Assembly (NCBI RefSeq): GCF_000447205.1
Contig: NZ_AUWY01000132.1
Coordinates: forward strand, 1 to 58,742
Reading direction: 5' to 3'
DNA: 58,742 nucleotides
Source: Sphingobium ummariense RL-3
GTDB lineage: Bacteria; Pseudomonadota; Alphaproteobacteria; Sphingomonadales; Sphingomonadaceae
The notes under the pieces were generated by a model, which searched no databases, had not been told where the DNA came from, and was given only the letters and a program-made list of their open reading frames with translations. The first letter of the stretch is position 1, and each line of letters begins with the position of its first letter. Below are positions 15,629-23,042 of this stretch, piece by piece. Position numbers and translations under genes: made by a program.

Positions 15629-15912
15629 GCCTCTGCCCTCACGTCGCCGCTGTCGATCTGGAAGCCTGCGCGGGCCAGCTCGTCACAAAGGGCGCGCTGC
15701 CGATCCTCGCGGGTGCCGCTGGTGGCGATGTAGCTGCACCGGCCATCGTGGAAGGCGAAGCCTGCGCGTTTCAGGCATCCGCGAAACCGCTGGTGGGTGC
15801 GGTCGCTCCAATCCAGTGTGCCCGCATAGTTGCGGAAGGCGGCGACAGCGCAGACGGAACCGTAATTCTCATCACGCCAGCTAAGCTCGATCACGGGGGG
15901 CGATTTGGTCAT
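15625..15912 (-). CDS. Small hypothetical protein
   Basis: A 95-residue protein from ATG 15912 (MTKSPPVIELSWRDEN). A mixed fold with CAVAAFRNYAGTLDWSDR and a helix DRQRALCDELARAGFQI. Lies 11 bp after the DUF3768 gene and is coupled to the next gene, so it belongs to the operon behind leader repeat A copy 1. Confidence 0.6.
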   Translation of the reverse strand: MTKSPPVIELSWRDENYGSVCAVAAFRNYAGTLDWSDRTHQRFRGCLKRAGFAFHDGRCSYIATSGTREDRQRALCDELARAGFQIDSGDVRAEA

Positions 15913-15923
15913 GGTGGCCTCCC

Positions 15924-16313
15924 TCAATATTCGCTGGTTAGGAGAATGGTGAGCACGCGGGTTGTGGCATCGGGATTCCATGGTTCGGCGCTGCCAAATT
16001 CAAGATCGCGGTCGTAATAGTCGAACTTCCACATGACCGAGAGGGCTGGGCGCGTGCTGTCGTCAGTCCAGCGGGTATGCCATTGGCCGATCACATCGCG
16101 ATAAAGGAAACCGGCGTCATGCTCGCCGTGAGGATCGTTGTCGGGTGTGAAATCCTCAAAGCCCTCGATCATCTTGAGAATGTCGGACTGCGTATTCTCG
16201 TCCAGCGCCGCGATGCCTTGCGTAATCACGGTGCGACAAGTCACGCCCATCGTTCGCCGCGCAATGTCGTTCAGCGCCGCAACGGTGGCGATCTGGTCAG
16301 TTGTCGCTTCCAT
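15924..16313 (-). CDS. DUF3768 protein
   Basis: A 129-residue protein with the DUF3768 signature: VAALNDIARRTMG near the N-terminus, a short linker, then FTPDNDPHGEHDAG and a C-terminal beta part ending in TRVLTILLTSEY. DUF3768 genes are common in plasmid leading regions beside ardC and parB-like genes; activity unknown. ATG 16313 follows AAGGAGTGAGGA supplied by the upstream repeat. A longer frame continues into the repeat but is not protein-like. Confidence 0.85.
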   Translation of the reverse strand: MEATTDQIATVAALNDIARRTMGVTCRTVITQGIAALDENTQSDILKMIEGFEDFTPDNDPHGEHDAGFLYRDVIGQWHTRWTDDSTRPALSVMWKFDYYDRDLEFGSAEPWNPDATTRVLTILLTSEY

Positions 16314-16641
16314 TTTCCTCACTCCTTTAGGCGAAGCCGCTGCCTGCGGCCTGCGGCTCTGACCCGCTGGCGAAGCGCGGGATGGGGAGGGGGGAGCAAA
16401 ATCGATGGGAGTGGTGCGGGCGGCGCGACTAGGGAGGCCCCGGCGCGCGCGAGCGCGCCGGAACTGGCCGAACTTGTCGGGCAACCCGGTCCTGTCGATT
16501 ATGCTTCGGGAACGAAAGGGCGGGTGCCCTTGGTGTTCCCCCGGTGGCAGCTGCCACCACTGACGGAGCGCGGCCCTGGGCCGCTCGATCCTATGTGGCA
16601 GCTGACAGACTACGAAGCGCGCGGCCCTGGCCGCTCATTTT
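16314..16641 (-). repeat. Leader repeat A, copy 1 (328 bp)
   Basis: Almost base-for-base the same as 19206-19533 (one clear difference, TACGAAG versus TACTAAG) and, over its gene-proximal 271 bp, as 21465-21735. It runs from the Fic stop codon to the DUF3768 ATG. It supplies the ribosome site, a -10-like CATAAT, several strong hairpins and one copy of GTGGCAGCTGCCAC at 16544-16557. Confidence 0.92.
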
Positions 16642-17921
16642 CAGCGCTCGCGGTCCTTTGATTTCTCGGCGGTCGGCGTCGGTGATTTGCCTTCGCGCAA
16701 TGTTGCGGCGACATGGGCCTTTGCGCTTTCGACGATCTGCGCCAGCTGTTCCTTCGATGCGCCGCGCTCGGTAGCTGTCGCGACGCGCTTATCAATGGCG
16801 AGCTGGAATTGCGCGAACCTGGCATCGGCGCGGTTCTGCTCAGGCGAGTTTTTCTCGAATTGCGCGGCAAGGCGTAGATCAACCTGACTGACGCCGGGAG
16901 GCATGACTTGCAGACGTAGCGCGCGATCGGCGGCCTGAATGTCGCGGTCGGTCATTTTCGAAAGGAAATCTGCGGCGCCCGCGCTGATGGCGCGGACTCT
17001 TTGCAGCGGGTCCATACCCTCGGACCAATTGACTTCGATCTGATGATAGCGGCGTTGCTCAATCAGCTGAAGGTGGTGCATCGGCCCTTTGGGATCGCGG
17101 AAAAAGGCAAGCTCCTGCGCTGAACGCGCGGCCAGCTGGCGCATGTCAGCGGACGTTTCCGCGATCCGATTAAGCTGCTCATGCTGCCGCGACGCAACGG
17201 TTTGCGCAGTAGGTAGGTAACGGCTGATTTGATCCTTGGCCTGCTCGATACTCATTGCGCGTCGTTCGCCAACTGGCATGAGAGATTCCATCGAGGGTGG
17301 AAACGCGATGCCCGCTGGCCCACGCGCTGGCTCGACGCGGTTCTGTTCGAGGGGCATGGCATCACGGATGACTTTGGCGAGGGAGGCGTGATTTCCAGTA
17401 TGGAAGCTGTCGCGGCTCGCCTCCATCCAGTCCTTCGGCCCCATTGCCTGGATCGAGACGAATTTCTCGGCCGCAAGGGAATGTAGCTGCAAGTGCAGCC
17501 GCATGGTGCGACCATTGCCCTCACGGAACGGATGAACGGCATTTAATTCGGAAATATGCCGCCCCATGGTATCCGCAAAGCGATCACGATCCATCGACTT
17601 GAGGGTTTGGAGGTCGGGCAGCTGCTTAAATTCGTGCTCCATGCTGCGGGCAATGAAGTGCGCTCGGGCAAAAGTGCTGCCGGGTTTGCTTATGTCCACA
17701 GTCCGAAAGCGCCCCGCCCAATCATATACGTCCTGAAACAGATGATTGTGCAGTTCGCGATACTCGCGCGCGTTCGTCGCCGGCGCGGCGCGCTGCACAA
17801 CCAGCTCGCCATGTCGGACAACCGAGAAGAAAGCTTCTCGCTCCTTGAGGATATTATCGTCGCGGATTCCCAGCTTGTTCCGAAGAACGTCGCTGTTACG
17901 CCAGGTGTAAGGGTCGCTCAC
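16641..17921 (-). CDS. Fic-domain toxin with a long helical C-terminus
   Basis: A 426-residue protein. Residues ~1-200 form a Fic domain with the complete catalytic motif HPFREGNGRT at 130-139 and the usual upstream DVYDWAGRFRT. Such enzymes transfer AMP from ATP to target proteins; VbhT of Bartonella and its relatives inactivate topoisomerases. Residues ~200-410 are helical and the tail is charged (KSKDRER), the place where VbhT/Bep proteins have a BID secretion domain; I cannot confirm BID by eye. The GTG start lies three bases after the antitoxin stop. Confidence 0.88.
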   Translation of the reverse strand: MSDPYTWRNSDVLRNKLGIRDDNILKEREAFFSVVRHGELVVQRAAPATNAREYRELHNHLFQDVYDWAGRFRTVDISKPGSTFARAHFIARSMEHEFKQLPDLQTLKSMDRDRFADTMGRHISELNAVHPFREGNGRTMRLHLQLHSLAAEKFVSIQAMGPKDWMEASRDSFHTGNHASLAKVIRDAMPLEQNRVEPARGPAGIAFPPSMESLMPVGERRAMSIEQAKDQISRYLPTAQTVASRQHEQLNRIAETSADMRQLAARSAQELAFFRDPKGPMHHLQLIEQRRYHQIEVNWSEGMDPLQRVRAISAGAADFLSKMTDRDIQAADRALRLQVMPPGVSQVDLRLAAQFEKNSPEQNRADARFAQFQLAIDKRVATATERGASKEQLAQIVESAKAHVAATLREGKSPTPTAEKSKDRER

Positions 17922-17924
17922 CTG

Positions 17925-18185
17925 TCATGCAGCGAGTTTCTGGCGGGACAGAACATCACGGTTGTAGTCCTGCGCCAGACCAATCGCCACATCGACGGGA
18001 ATTTGGGTTTCGACCAACAGCAAACAAAAAGAGTGGTCATCCGAAACCAATTCAAGTCCTTCAATCTTGCAATTTGCGATTGCTTCGCAATAAGCTGCCA
18101 TCACGTCAGGAATCTCTTCCTGCCGACGCGGCTCATACCCCATCGCCTTGATGCGATTCCTGTAGGTGTCGATGATATTTTCCAT
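17925..18185 (-). CDS. VbhA-like Fic antitoxin
   Basis: An 86-residue protein directly upstream of the Fic gene. ANCKIEGLEL (residues ~37-46) matches the inhibitory helix of class I Fic antitoxins, whose pattern is S/T-x-x-x-E-G/N, with E42 and G43 in place. The S/T position is N38, an unusual residue there. The antitoxin would block ATP binding in the Fic active site. ATG 18185 is chosen; the longer frame upstream is not protein-like. Confidence 0.75.
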   Translation of the reverse strand: MENIIDTYRNRIKAMGYEPRRQEEIPDVMAAYCEAIANCKIEGLELVSDDHSFCLLLVETQIPVDVAIGLAQDYNRDVLSRQKLAA

Positions 18186-18285
18186 TTTGCACCTAAAAAC
18201 GACCTGCTCCCGCCCATAGTTAACATGTCGGGATTTGTATATAAACCACATTGAGTAGCCCCCATATTTCACTTTCCTGAAATGG

Positions 18286-18307
18286 GACGCCGCGCTTGCG
18301 CGGCGTC
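18286..18307. terminator. 10-bp hairpin downstream of ardC
   Basis: GACGCCGCGC and GCGCGGCGTC pair perfectly around TT. It lies 26 bp after the ardC stop with no T tract on the minus strand. The rest of 18186-18332 probably holds the antitoxin promoter (a TATATA-rich stretch near 18236). Confidence 0.6.
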
Positions 18308-18332
18308 TCGTGCATTTAGCAGGGCGGGTCAT

Positions 18333-19205
18333 TCAATCCGCTTGGTCGGTCATCATCGCCAACAGGTAGTCGGCGGCGTTCTGAGCCTCACGGGCAGCCT
18401 CGAAAATCGCGCGCTTGTCGTTGCGGAGCGCGGTCAACCAGTGCTCGATATACGCGGCATGGTCTTCGCGTTCCTCGACCTTGAAACCGACAATCGCGCC
18501 GATGAAGGATGCGCCCAGCTCGGCTACGAGCTCGTCCCTCGCATAGTCGGCGCGGCTCGTTGAAATCAGGGTTTTCCGGTTGAGGCGGCTTTCATGCCCT
18601 GCATGATGCACGGCCTCGTGCGCAAGCGTGGCATAGTAGTCGTCGGCGGAATGGAACGCTTCAAAAGCAGGCATTTGGATATAGTCGTCGCGGGTGTGGT
18701 AATAGGCTTGCGATCCGCCGATGCGAACGGTTGCGTCGATGCGAGAGAACATCACTTCAAGCTCAACGTCGCGGGTTTCGGGATTGGTAATGATCGGGGC
18801 GGGCGCGGGATATTTGCCGTCCAGTCCCTCGACCTGATCGGCATTGAAAACCGTGTATCGTTTCAGAAACGGAATGGCGCGCTCGTCGTCCGTCTCGGAG
18901 TCCTTCACGACAAGCTTGTTAGCATAGACAACGGTGGTCCCCTTGCTGCCCTTCCGGACATTGCCGCCAAGCTCCAATGCCTGTTTGAAGGTCAGCCAAT
19001 AGGGGGAGGCGAAGCCCTGACGCATGGCGCTGGCCCAAAGGCTGAGGACGTTGATCCCACGATAGGCGACCCCATTGTGCCGGAGCGGAATGGTCGGCCC
19101 ACCGCTCCACGGCTTCACCCAAGGCTTGGTGCCCGCTTCGAGCATCGCAAGAATGTCGTCGGTGACGGCCTGATAAATGTCGATCCGGTTCGTTTCCTTA
19201 GCCAT
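18333..19205 (-). CDS. ardC: ArdC-like antirestriction protein
   Basis: A 290-residue protein with the two ArdC parts: an N-terminal ssDNA-binding domain (residues ~8-125; TKPWVKPW, then YRGINVLSLW, WLTFKQALELGGNVRKGSKG) and a C-terminal zinc metallopeptidase-like domain with HEAVH at 196-200. ArdC protects incoming single-stranded plasmid DNA from restriction in the recipient. ATG 19205 follows AAGGAGTGAGGA from leader repeat A copy 2; the frame further upstream is repeat sequence. Full length. Confidence 0.95.
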   Translation of the reverse strand: MAKETNRIDIYQAVTDDILAMLEAGTKPWVKPWSGGPTIPLRHNGVAYRGINVLSLWASAMRQGFASPYWLTFKQALELGGNVRKGSKGTTVVYANKLVVKDSETDDERAIPFLKRYTVFNADQVEGLDGKYPAPAPIITNPETRDVELEVMFSRIDATVRIGGSQAYYHTRDDYIQMPAFEAFHSADDYYATLAHEAVHHAGHESRLNRKTLISTSRADYARDELVAELGASFIGAIVGFKVEEREDHAAYIEHWLTALRNDKRAIFEAAREAQNAADYLLAMMTDQAD

Positions 19206-19533
19206 TTTCCTCACTCCTTTAGGCGAAGCCGCTGCCTGCGGCCTGCGGCTCTGACCCGCTGGCGAAGCGCGGGATGGGGAGGGGGGAGCAAAATCGATGG
19301 GAGTGGTGCGGGCGGCGCGACTAGGGAGGCCCCGGCGCGCGCGAGCGCGCCGGAACTGGCCGAACTTGTCGGGCAACCCGGTCCTGTCGATTATGCTTCG
19401 GGAACGAAAGGGCGGGTGCCCTTGGTGTTCCCCCGGTGGCAGCTGCCACCACTGACGGAGCGCGGCCCTGGGCCGCTCGATCCTATGTGGCAGCTGACAG
19501 ACTACTAAGCGCGCGGCCCTGGCCGCTCATTTT
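19206..19533 (-). repeat. Leader repeat A, copy 2 (328 bp), upstream of ardC
   Basis: Same as copy 1. An imperfect long hairpin lies at about 19400-19432 (GGGAACGAAAGGGC against GCCCTTGGTGTTCCC), right beside the -10-like CATAAT (complement at 19390-19395). A 9-bp GC stem (CCGGCGCGC / GCGCGCCGG) lies nearer the gene. The palindrome is at 19436-19449. Confidence 0.92.
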
Positions 19534-19692
19534 GGCGGCGGCTTGCATGATTTTGTGCTGTTCGTCGCACCCATCGGGATTTTCTTCCTCAACAGGCGCA
19601 TTCGCTAATCGCAAAGGCCGGGCGGTGGCAGCTGCCACCGCCCCCAAGTTTGCGGGGAGCGCGGGAGTGAAGCGCGCTCCCCGTGCCGTCAT
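19483..19692 (-). CDS. Possible 69-residue protein behind the parB-like gene
   Basis: Starts at ATG 19692, overlapping the parB-like stop as ATGA, and ends inside leader repeat A copy 2. The frame reads through a copy of the palindrome (AVAAATA). The composition is alanine-rich with a plausible middle (APVEEENPDGCDEQHKIMQA). The coupling favours a real gene, but the tail is repeat-derived. Confidence 0.35.
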   Translation of the reverse strand: MTARGARFTPALPANLGAVAAATARPLRLANAPVEEENPDGCDEQHKIMQAAAKMSGQGRALSSLSAAT

Positions 19693-21464
19693 GCCGCTTG
19701 GCTTTCGCTATCGGCGGCATCGGGCAAGGCAGAGGGTCGAAGGGCGGGGGGCAGGATGCGCCGCCCCGCAAGGCGCTCGTTGACCGTCACGGCAAGGTCA
19801 GAGCGCTTCATGGTCTGGCAATTCTCTACAGCGTCGTTGCCGCAACCTTCGGCCAGCAGCTTCAAGAGCGTGGCCTTGCTAAGCTGGTCATAGAATACCT
19901 GATTAGGTTCCCACTTGTCGGCCATGTTGATCTGCGCGGCTCCGACGATCTGCGCCAGCTGGCGGTCGCGGTCGCTGTGGAACGAAAGGCTCGTGATCTG
20001 CGAGGCAACGCAGTAGGCCAGCAGCCGCAATTTCGCTTCGCTGTCCATCTGGCGCATGTCGTCCAGCGTGGGTGTTTCGGCCAAGCGGTCAAGATCGGCC
20101 CTTGCGATCTCGTCAATGTCGGCAATCGTGGAATGGCCCATGACCGCATCGTCAACATGGAAGCGGTTCTTCTCGGCGGTGATTTCGGCGGCTTGTTGCC
20201 ACGAATAAGCGTTGCCGCGAACCTGCCCCAAGAGGCCCGTTAAGAGCACGTCCAGCGCCAGCTCCGGGTCGCTGGCAAGGGCTTCCCGAACCGCCATCGT
20301 GCGGATGCCGCCCAGCTGATCCATGACTTTCTGCGAGTAGTCGGGGCGAGGAGGCTTGGGGCCATCGGCGGCGGTGCCCTTGGCGGTGCGGGTGAACGCG
20401 ACCTGTTCGATACCGTCATGGCCGATGAAGACGATAAGCGAGTGCTCGGCCTTCTGCTCGGCGGTGAAAACGCGGCAAGCCGATACGATAGCGTCCTGTT
20501 TGCGGGTCAGGGCGCGCAACTCGTCGTCATAGTCGTGATCGTCCTCGTCCACCTCGCTTTCCCGCTTGGCGATTGCCGCCTCGATCTCGACCAGCTGCGC
20601 GGTTTCTTCCTCGGTCGGATCGCGCTCGCCAGCGGGTTCCAGATGGCCGCGCATCCAGTAGGAATCAGGCCGGTAGAGCTGCCCTTCTGCATCGCGCCAG
20701 CCATCTTCGCGCGCCGCCTTGGCGATGGCGTCGAGCCGATCTTGCACAAGGTCCATGACAAGGCCCGCATCATCGCAATAGCGACGTTCTCCGAAAAGAT
20801 CGGTGGTGAAGGTGCCGCCTGCGGCGCAATAGGCTTCCTCGCCTACAATGCGAAAATGCTTGTCGGTATCGGCAACCTTCTCCTGGGTGAGCATGGCGCG
20901 GATTTGGTGGGCGTTGTCGCCGGTGCGCTTGAAAACCTCAAGCTGGCGGTCCTGATCGTCGGTCAGCGCGAAAGCCTGCGCCGCGCCCATGCCGATTTCG
21001 TCTTTCTGGAAGGCTTTGAGAATGGTCGGGTGCAGCGCCGCCAGCTTCAACACGCGGCGGACATAGGCCGGGGAGACGCCGAACGATGCTGCAACATCGT
21101 CAACGTCCTTGCCGCTGTCGATGATCGCCCGATAGGCTGCGATGGCATCGGCGGGGTGCATGTCCTCGCGCTGCGCGTTCTCGGCAAGCGAGATTTCCAG
21201 CGCCTCGTCCTTGCTGCGGATTTCAACGGGAACCTCGAAAGTGCCGGGGATGGCCTTTGCCTTCTGCAACAGCTTCAAGGCCCGATAGCGCCGCCCTCCG
21301 GCGCAAATCCTGATTTTGCCGTCTTCATCATAGCCGATCAGGTTTTGCAGCACGCCCCGCGCCTGAATGTCGGCGGCGAGGGCTTCGATTTCCTTGGGCT
21401 TCACCTTCCGCACGTTGAGGTCGGAAAGCGCCAGCTTGTTCAGTTGGATGGTCTGGATGGTCAT
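19689..21464 (-). CDS. Large ParB/KorB-like DNA-binding protein
   Basis: A 591-residue protein. Residues ~5-105 form a ParB N-terminal domain with GGRRYRAL at 57-64 and ENAQREDMHP at 95-104. A helix-turn-helix follows at ~115-150 (DVDDVAASFGVSPAYVRRVL). The long C-terminal part has an acidic linker (DEDDHDYDDE) and unknown folds. This size class is common in plasmid leading regions and is distinct from segregation ParB; no parA is adjacent. ATG 21464 follows AAAGGAGTGA from leader repeat A copy 3. Confidence 0.9.
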   Translation of the reverse strand: MTIQTIQLNKLALSDLNVRKVKPKEIEALAADIQARGVLQNLIGYDEDGKIRICAGGRRYRALKLLQKAKAIPGTFEVPVEIRSKDEALEISLAENAQREDMHPADAIAAYRAIIDSGKDVDDVAASFGVSPAYVRRVLKLAALHPTILKAFQKDEIGMGAAQAFALTDDQDRQLEVFKRTGDNAHQIRAMLTQEKVADTDKHFRIVGEEAYCAAGGTFTTDLFGERRYCDDAGLVMDLVQDRLDAIAKAAREDGWRDAEGQLYRPDSYWMRGHLEPAGERDPTEEETAQLVEIEAAIAKRESEVDEDDHDYDDELRALTRKQDAIVSACRVFTAEQKAEHSLIVFIGHDGIEQVAFTRTAKGTAADGPKPPRPDYSQKVMDQLGGIRTMAVREALASDPELALDVLLTGLLGQVRGNAYSWQQAAEITAEKNRFHVDDAVMGHSTIADIDEIARADLDRLAETPTLDDMRQMDSEAKLRLLAYCVASQITSLSFHSDRDRQLAQIVGAAQINMADKWEPNQVFYDQLSKATLLKLLAEGCGNDAVENCQTMKRSDLAVTVNERLAGRRILPPALRPSALPDAADSESQAA

Positions 21465-21735
21465 TTTTCACTCCTTTAGGCGAAGCCGCTGCCTGCGGCC
21501 TGCGGCTCTGACCCGCTGGCGAAGCGCGGGATGGGGAGGGGGGAGCAAAATCGATGGGAGTGGTGCGGGCGGCGCGACTAGGGAGGCCCCGGCGCGCGCG
21601 AGCGCGCCGGAACTGGCCGAACTTGTCGGGCAACCCGGTCCTGTCGATTATGCTTCGGGAACGAAAGGGCGGGTGCCCTTGGTGTTCCCCCGGTGGCAGC
21701 TGCCACCACTGACGGAGCGCGGCCCTGGGCCGCTC
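21465..21735 (-). repeat. Leader repeat A, copy 3 (~271 bp), upstream of the parB-like gene
   Basis: Matches the gene-proximal 271 bp of copies 1 and 2, lacking the outer ~57 bp. It keeps the ribosome site, hairpins, CATAAT and the palindrome at 21693-21706. It ends where the preceding gene ends. Confidence 0.92.
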
Positions 21736-21738
21736 AAA

Positions 21739-21927
21739 CTATTGCGGTCGCTTTAAGAAGGAGAACCAGCGGCGGCGTGGGGGCTTTGCGACAATGGGAG
21801 GATCGATCTGATCTCCGCCAGCTTCATTCCAGAAGGCTTGCCAGCGTTCTGATTCAGCGCGGAGAGCTGCGGCGCGCTCATCAACCGCCCGCAAGCGTCT
21901 ATGATAATCGTGAGGGGACCTGCTCAT
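21739..21927 (-). CDS. Small basic hypothetical protein
   Basis: A 62-residue protein from ATG 21927 with a helical middle (RRLRAVDERAAALRAESERW) and a basic C-terminus (PPRRRWFSFLKRPQ). No family recognised, and no clear ribosome site. It ends just before leader repeat A copy 3. Confidence 0.45.
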   Translation of the reverse strand: MSRSPHDYHRRLRAVDERAAALRAESERWQAFWNEAGGDQIDPPIVAKPPRRRWFSFLKRPQ

Positions 21928-22014
21928 GAAAACGCTGTGAGCCTGATTGGATAATGGATGGTGGTGTTCCAGGGTTAATGCCGGAATTATCAACGCAAGG
22001 CATGGGGTTAGAGA

Positions 22015-22335
22015 TCAAAGCCCGGAGAGCGCGAAGCACGCGGCGATCGAGCCAACCAGAGCGATCAGGAGAACGGGACGCCTCGGCGCTGCACTGACGG
22101 TGATGGTCGCGCCGGCGCAGGCCCATAGCAAGGTGGCGGCGGGACCGGCCCGGTAGATCAGGAAGCCGATATAGCTGTTCGGCAGGAACTGCGGATAATC
22201 GACAATCAGGCGTGCGACGATCCCGCCGCCTGCGAGAATGAGCGCGGCGATCAGCCATGCCGCGATTGCCTCGATGCGCGGCGATGCACTGTGCCTGGGC
22301 GCGGCCTGCATCGTCGTTCGCGTCGCATCATTCAT
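22015..22335 (-). CDS. Three-helix membrane protein
   Basis: A 106-residue protein with about three membrane helices (AIAAWLIAALILAGGGIVAR, then GPAATLLWACAGATITV, then VLLIALVGSIAACFALSGL). Unknown function. It forms the upstream edge of the minus-strand block and is separated by ~115 bp from the nuclease gene. Confidence 0.6.
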   Translation of the reverse strand: MNDATRTTMQAAPRHSASPRIEAIAAWLIAALILAGGGIVARLIVDYPQFLPNSYIGFLIYRAGPAATLLWACAGATITVSAAPRRPVLLIALVGSIAACFALSGL

Positions 22336-22451
22336 GCTGATCTTCCCTTATAGCCCTGACCGTCACCCGAATGGGCGGAGACGGCTTTGCTGGCTCCGTG
22401 GAGCCGCGCGGCGCAGCCGTGTGGTGGAATAGGGCAGGTTCCCGGCTCCGA

Positions 22452-23042
22452 TCATTTGCACTTGTTCGGCAGCTGGCCCCTCTCGATCGCCAGATTCCTC
22501 ATCGCCTCGTAATCGACACCCCAAAGGCCTCGTCGCTCATCGGCAGCGTCTTTCATGAAACGGGCATAGGCCAGCCCTGAATGTTGCCTGTAATCAACGG
22601 CATATCCATGGCGTACCATCGTTGCCGAAACAGATGCCCCATTCGACCGAAACCGGCACGACAGGTTAGACCCGCCCCAGCTCGTCCGCCGCGTGTTGCA
22701 TATCGGCTCGATCGTCAACTTTTCGTCCTGAAAATCGCTCGTGCAATCCATGCCGCCATTTTGCTTCACCAGCTCTTCCAAATAGAGCTGCGCTGCGATC
22801 TTGGGCACATTGCCCTTGCCGTCCTCATCCGGCGCATCAATTCCCGACAACCGCACCCGCTTTTTATCGAGCGTTTCGAGCGTATCGCCGTCGATAATGC
22901 GCGGGTTCTCGACATGGATTGAAACCGGCTCGCTATTCCTCGCCTGCATCTGATTGAACAGCGCGCCGAACGCGAAAACAGAGAGAATGGGCAACGCGAT
23001 TTGCTGATTTCGCGGCCATTTTTTGAAACCTCGGATCAGCAC
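22452..23042 (-). CDS. Membrane-anchored thermonuclease-like protein
   Basis: A 196-residue SNase-family protein. A membrane helix at residues ~13-31 is followed by the nuclease barrel: IIDGDTLE, then KKRVRLSGIDAPD with the catalytic arginine and aspartate region, and VRHGYAVDY. Such proteins are common on conjugative plasmids and may act on DNA in the periplasm. The GTG at 23042 overlaps the upstream stop (GTGCTGA), so it is coupled to the toprim gene. A much longer frame upstream is antisense read-through. Confidence 0.85.
   Translation of the reverse strand: MLIRGFKKWPRNQQIALPILSVFAFGALFNQMQARNSEPVSIHVENPRIIDGDTLETLDKKRVRLSGIDAPDEDGKGNVPKIAAQLYLEELVKQNGGMDCTSDFQDEKLTIEPICNTRRTSWGGSNLSCRFRSNGASVSATMVRHGYAVDYRQHSGLAYARFMKDAADERRGLWGVDYEAMRNLAIERGQLPNKCK

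Noticed and set aside
16314..16484. An in-frame N-terminal extension (starting MPDKFGQFRR) of the DUF3768 and ArdC proteins.
   Set aside because: It is encoded by leader repeat A, is out of frame before the parB-like gene, and is low-complexity. The ribosome site supports the internal ATG.
12424..21735. Leader repeats as a CRISPR array or an insertion sequence.
   Set aside because: Too few and too long for CRISPR, no spacers, no transposase, no target duplications; positions are tied to start codons.
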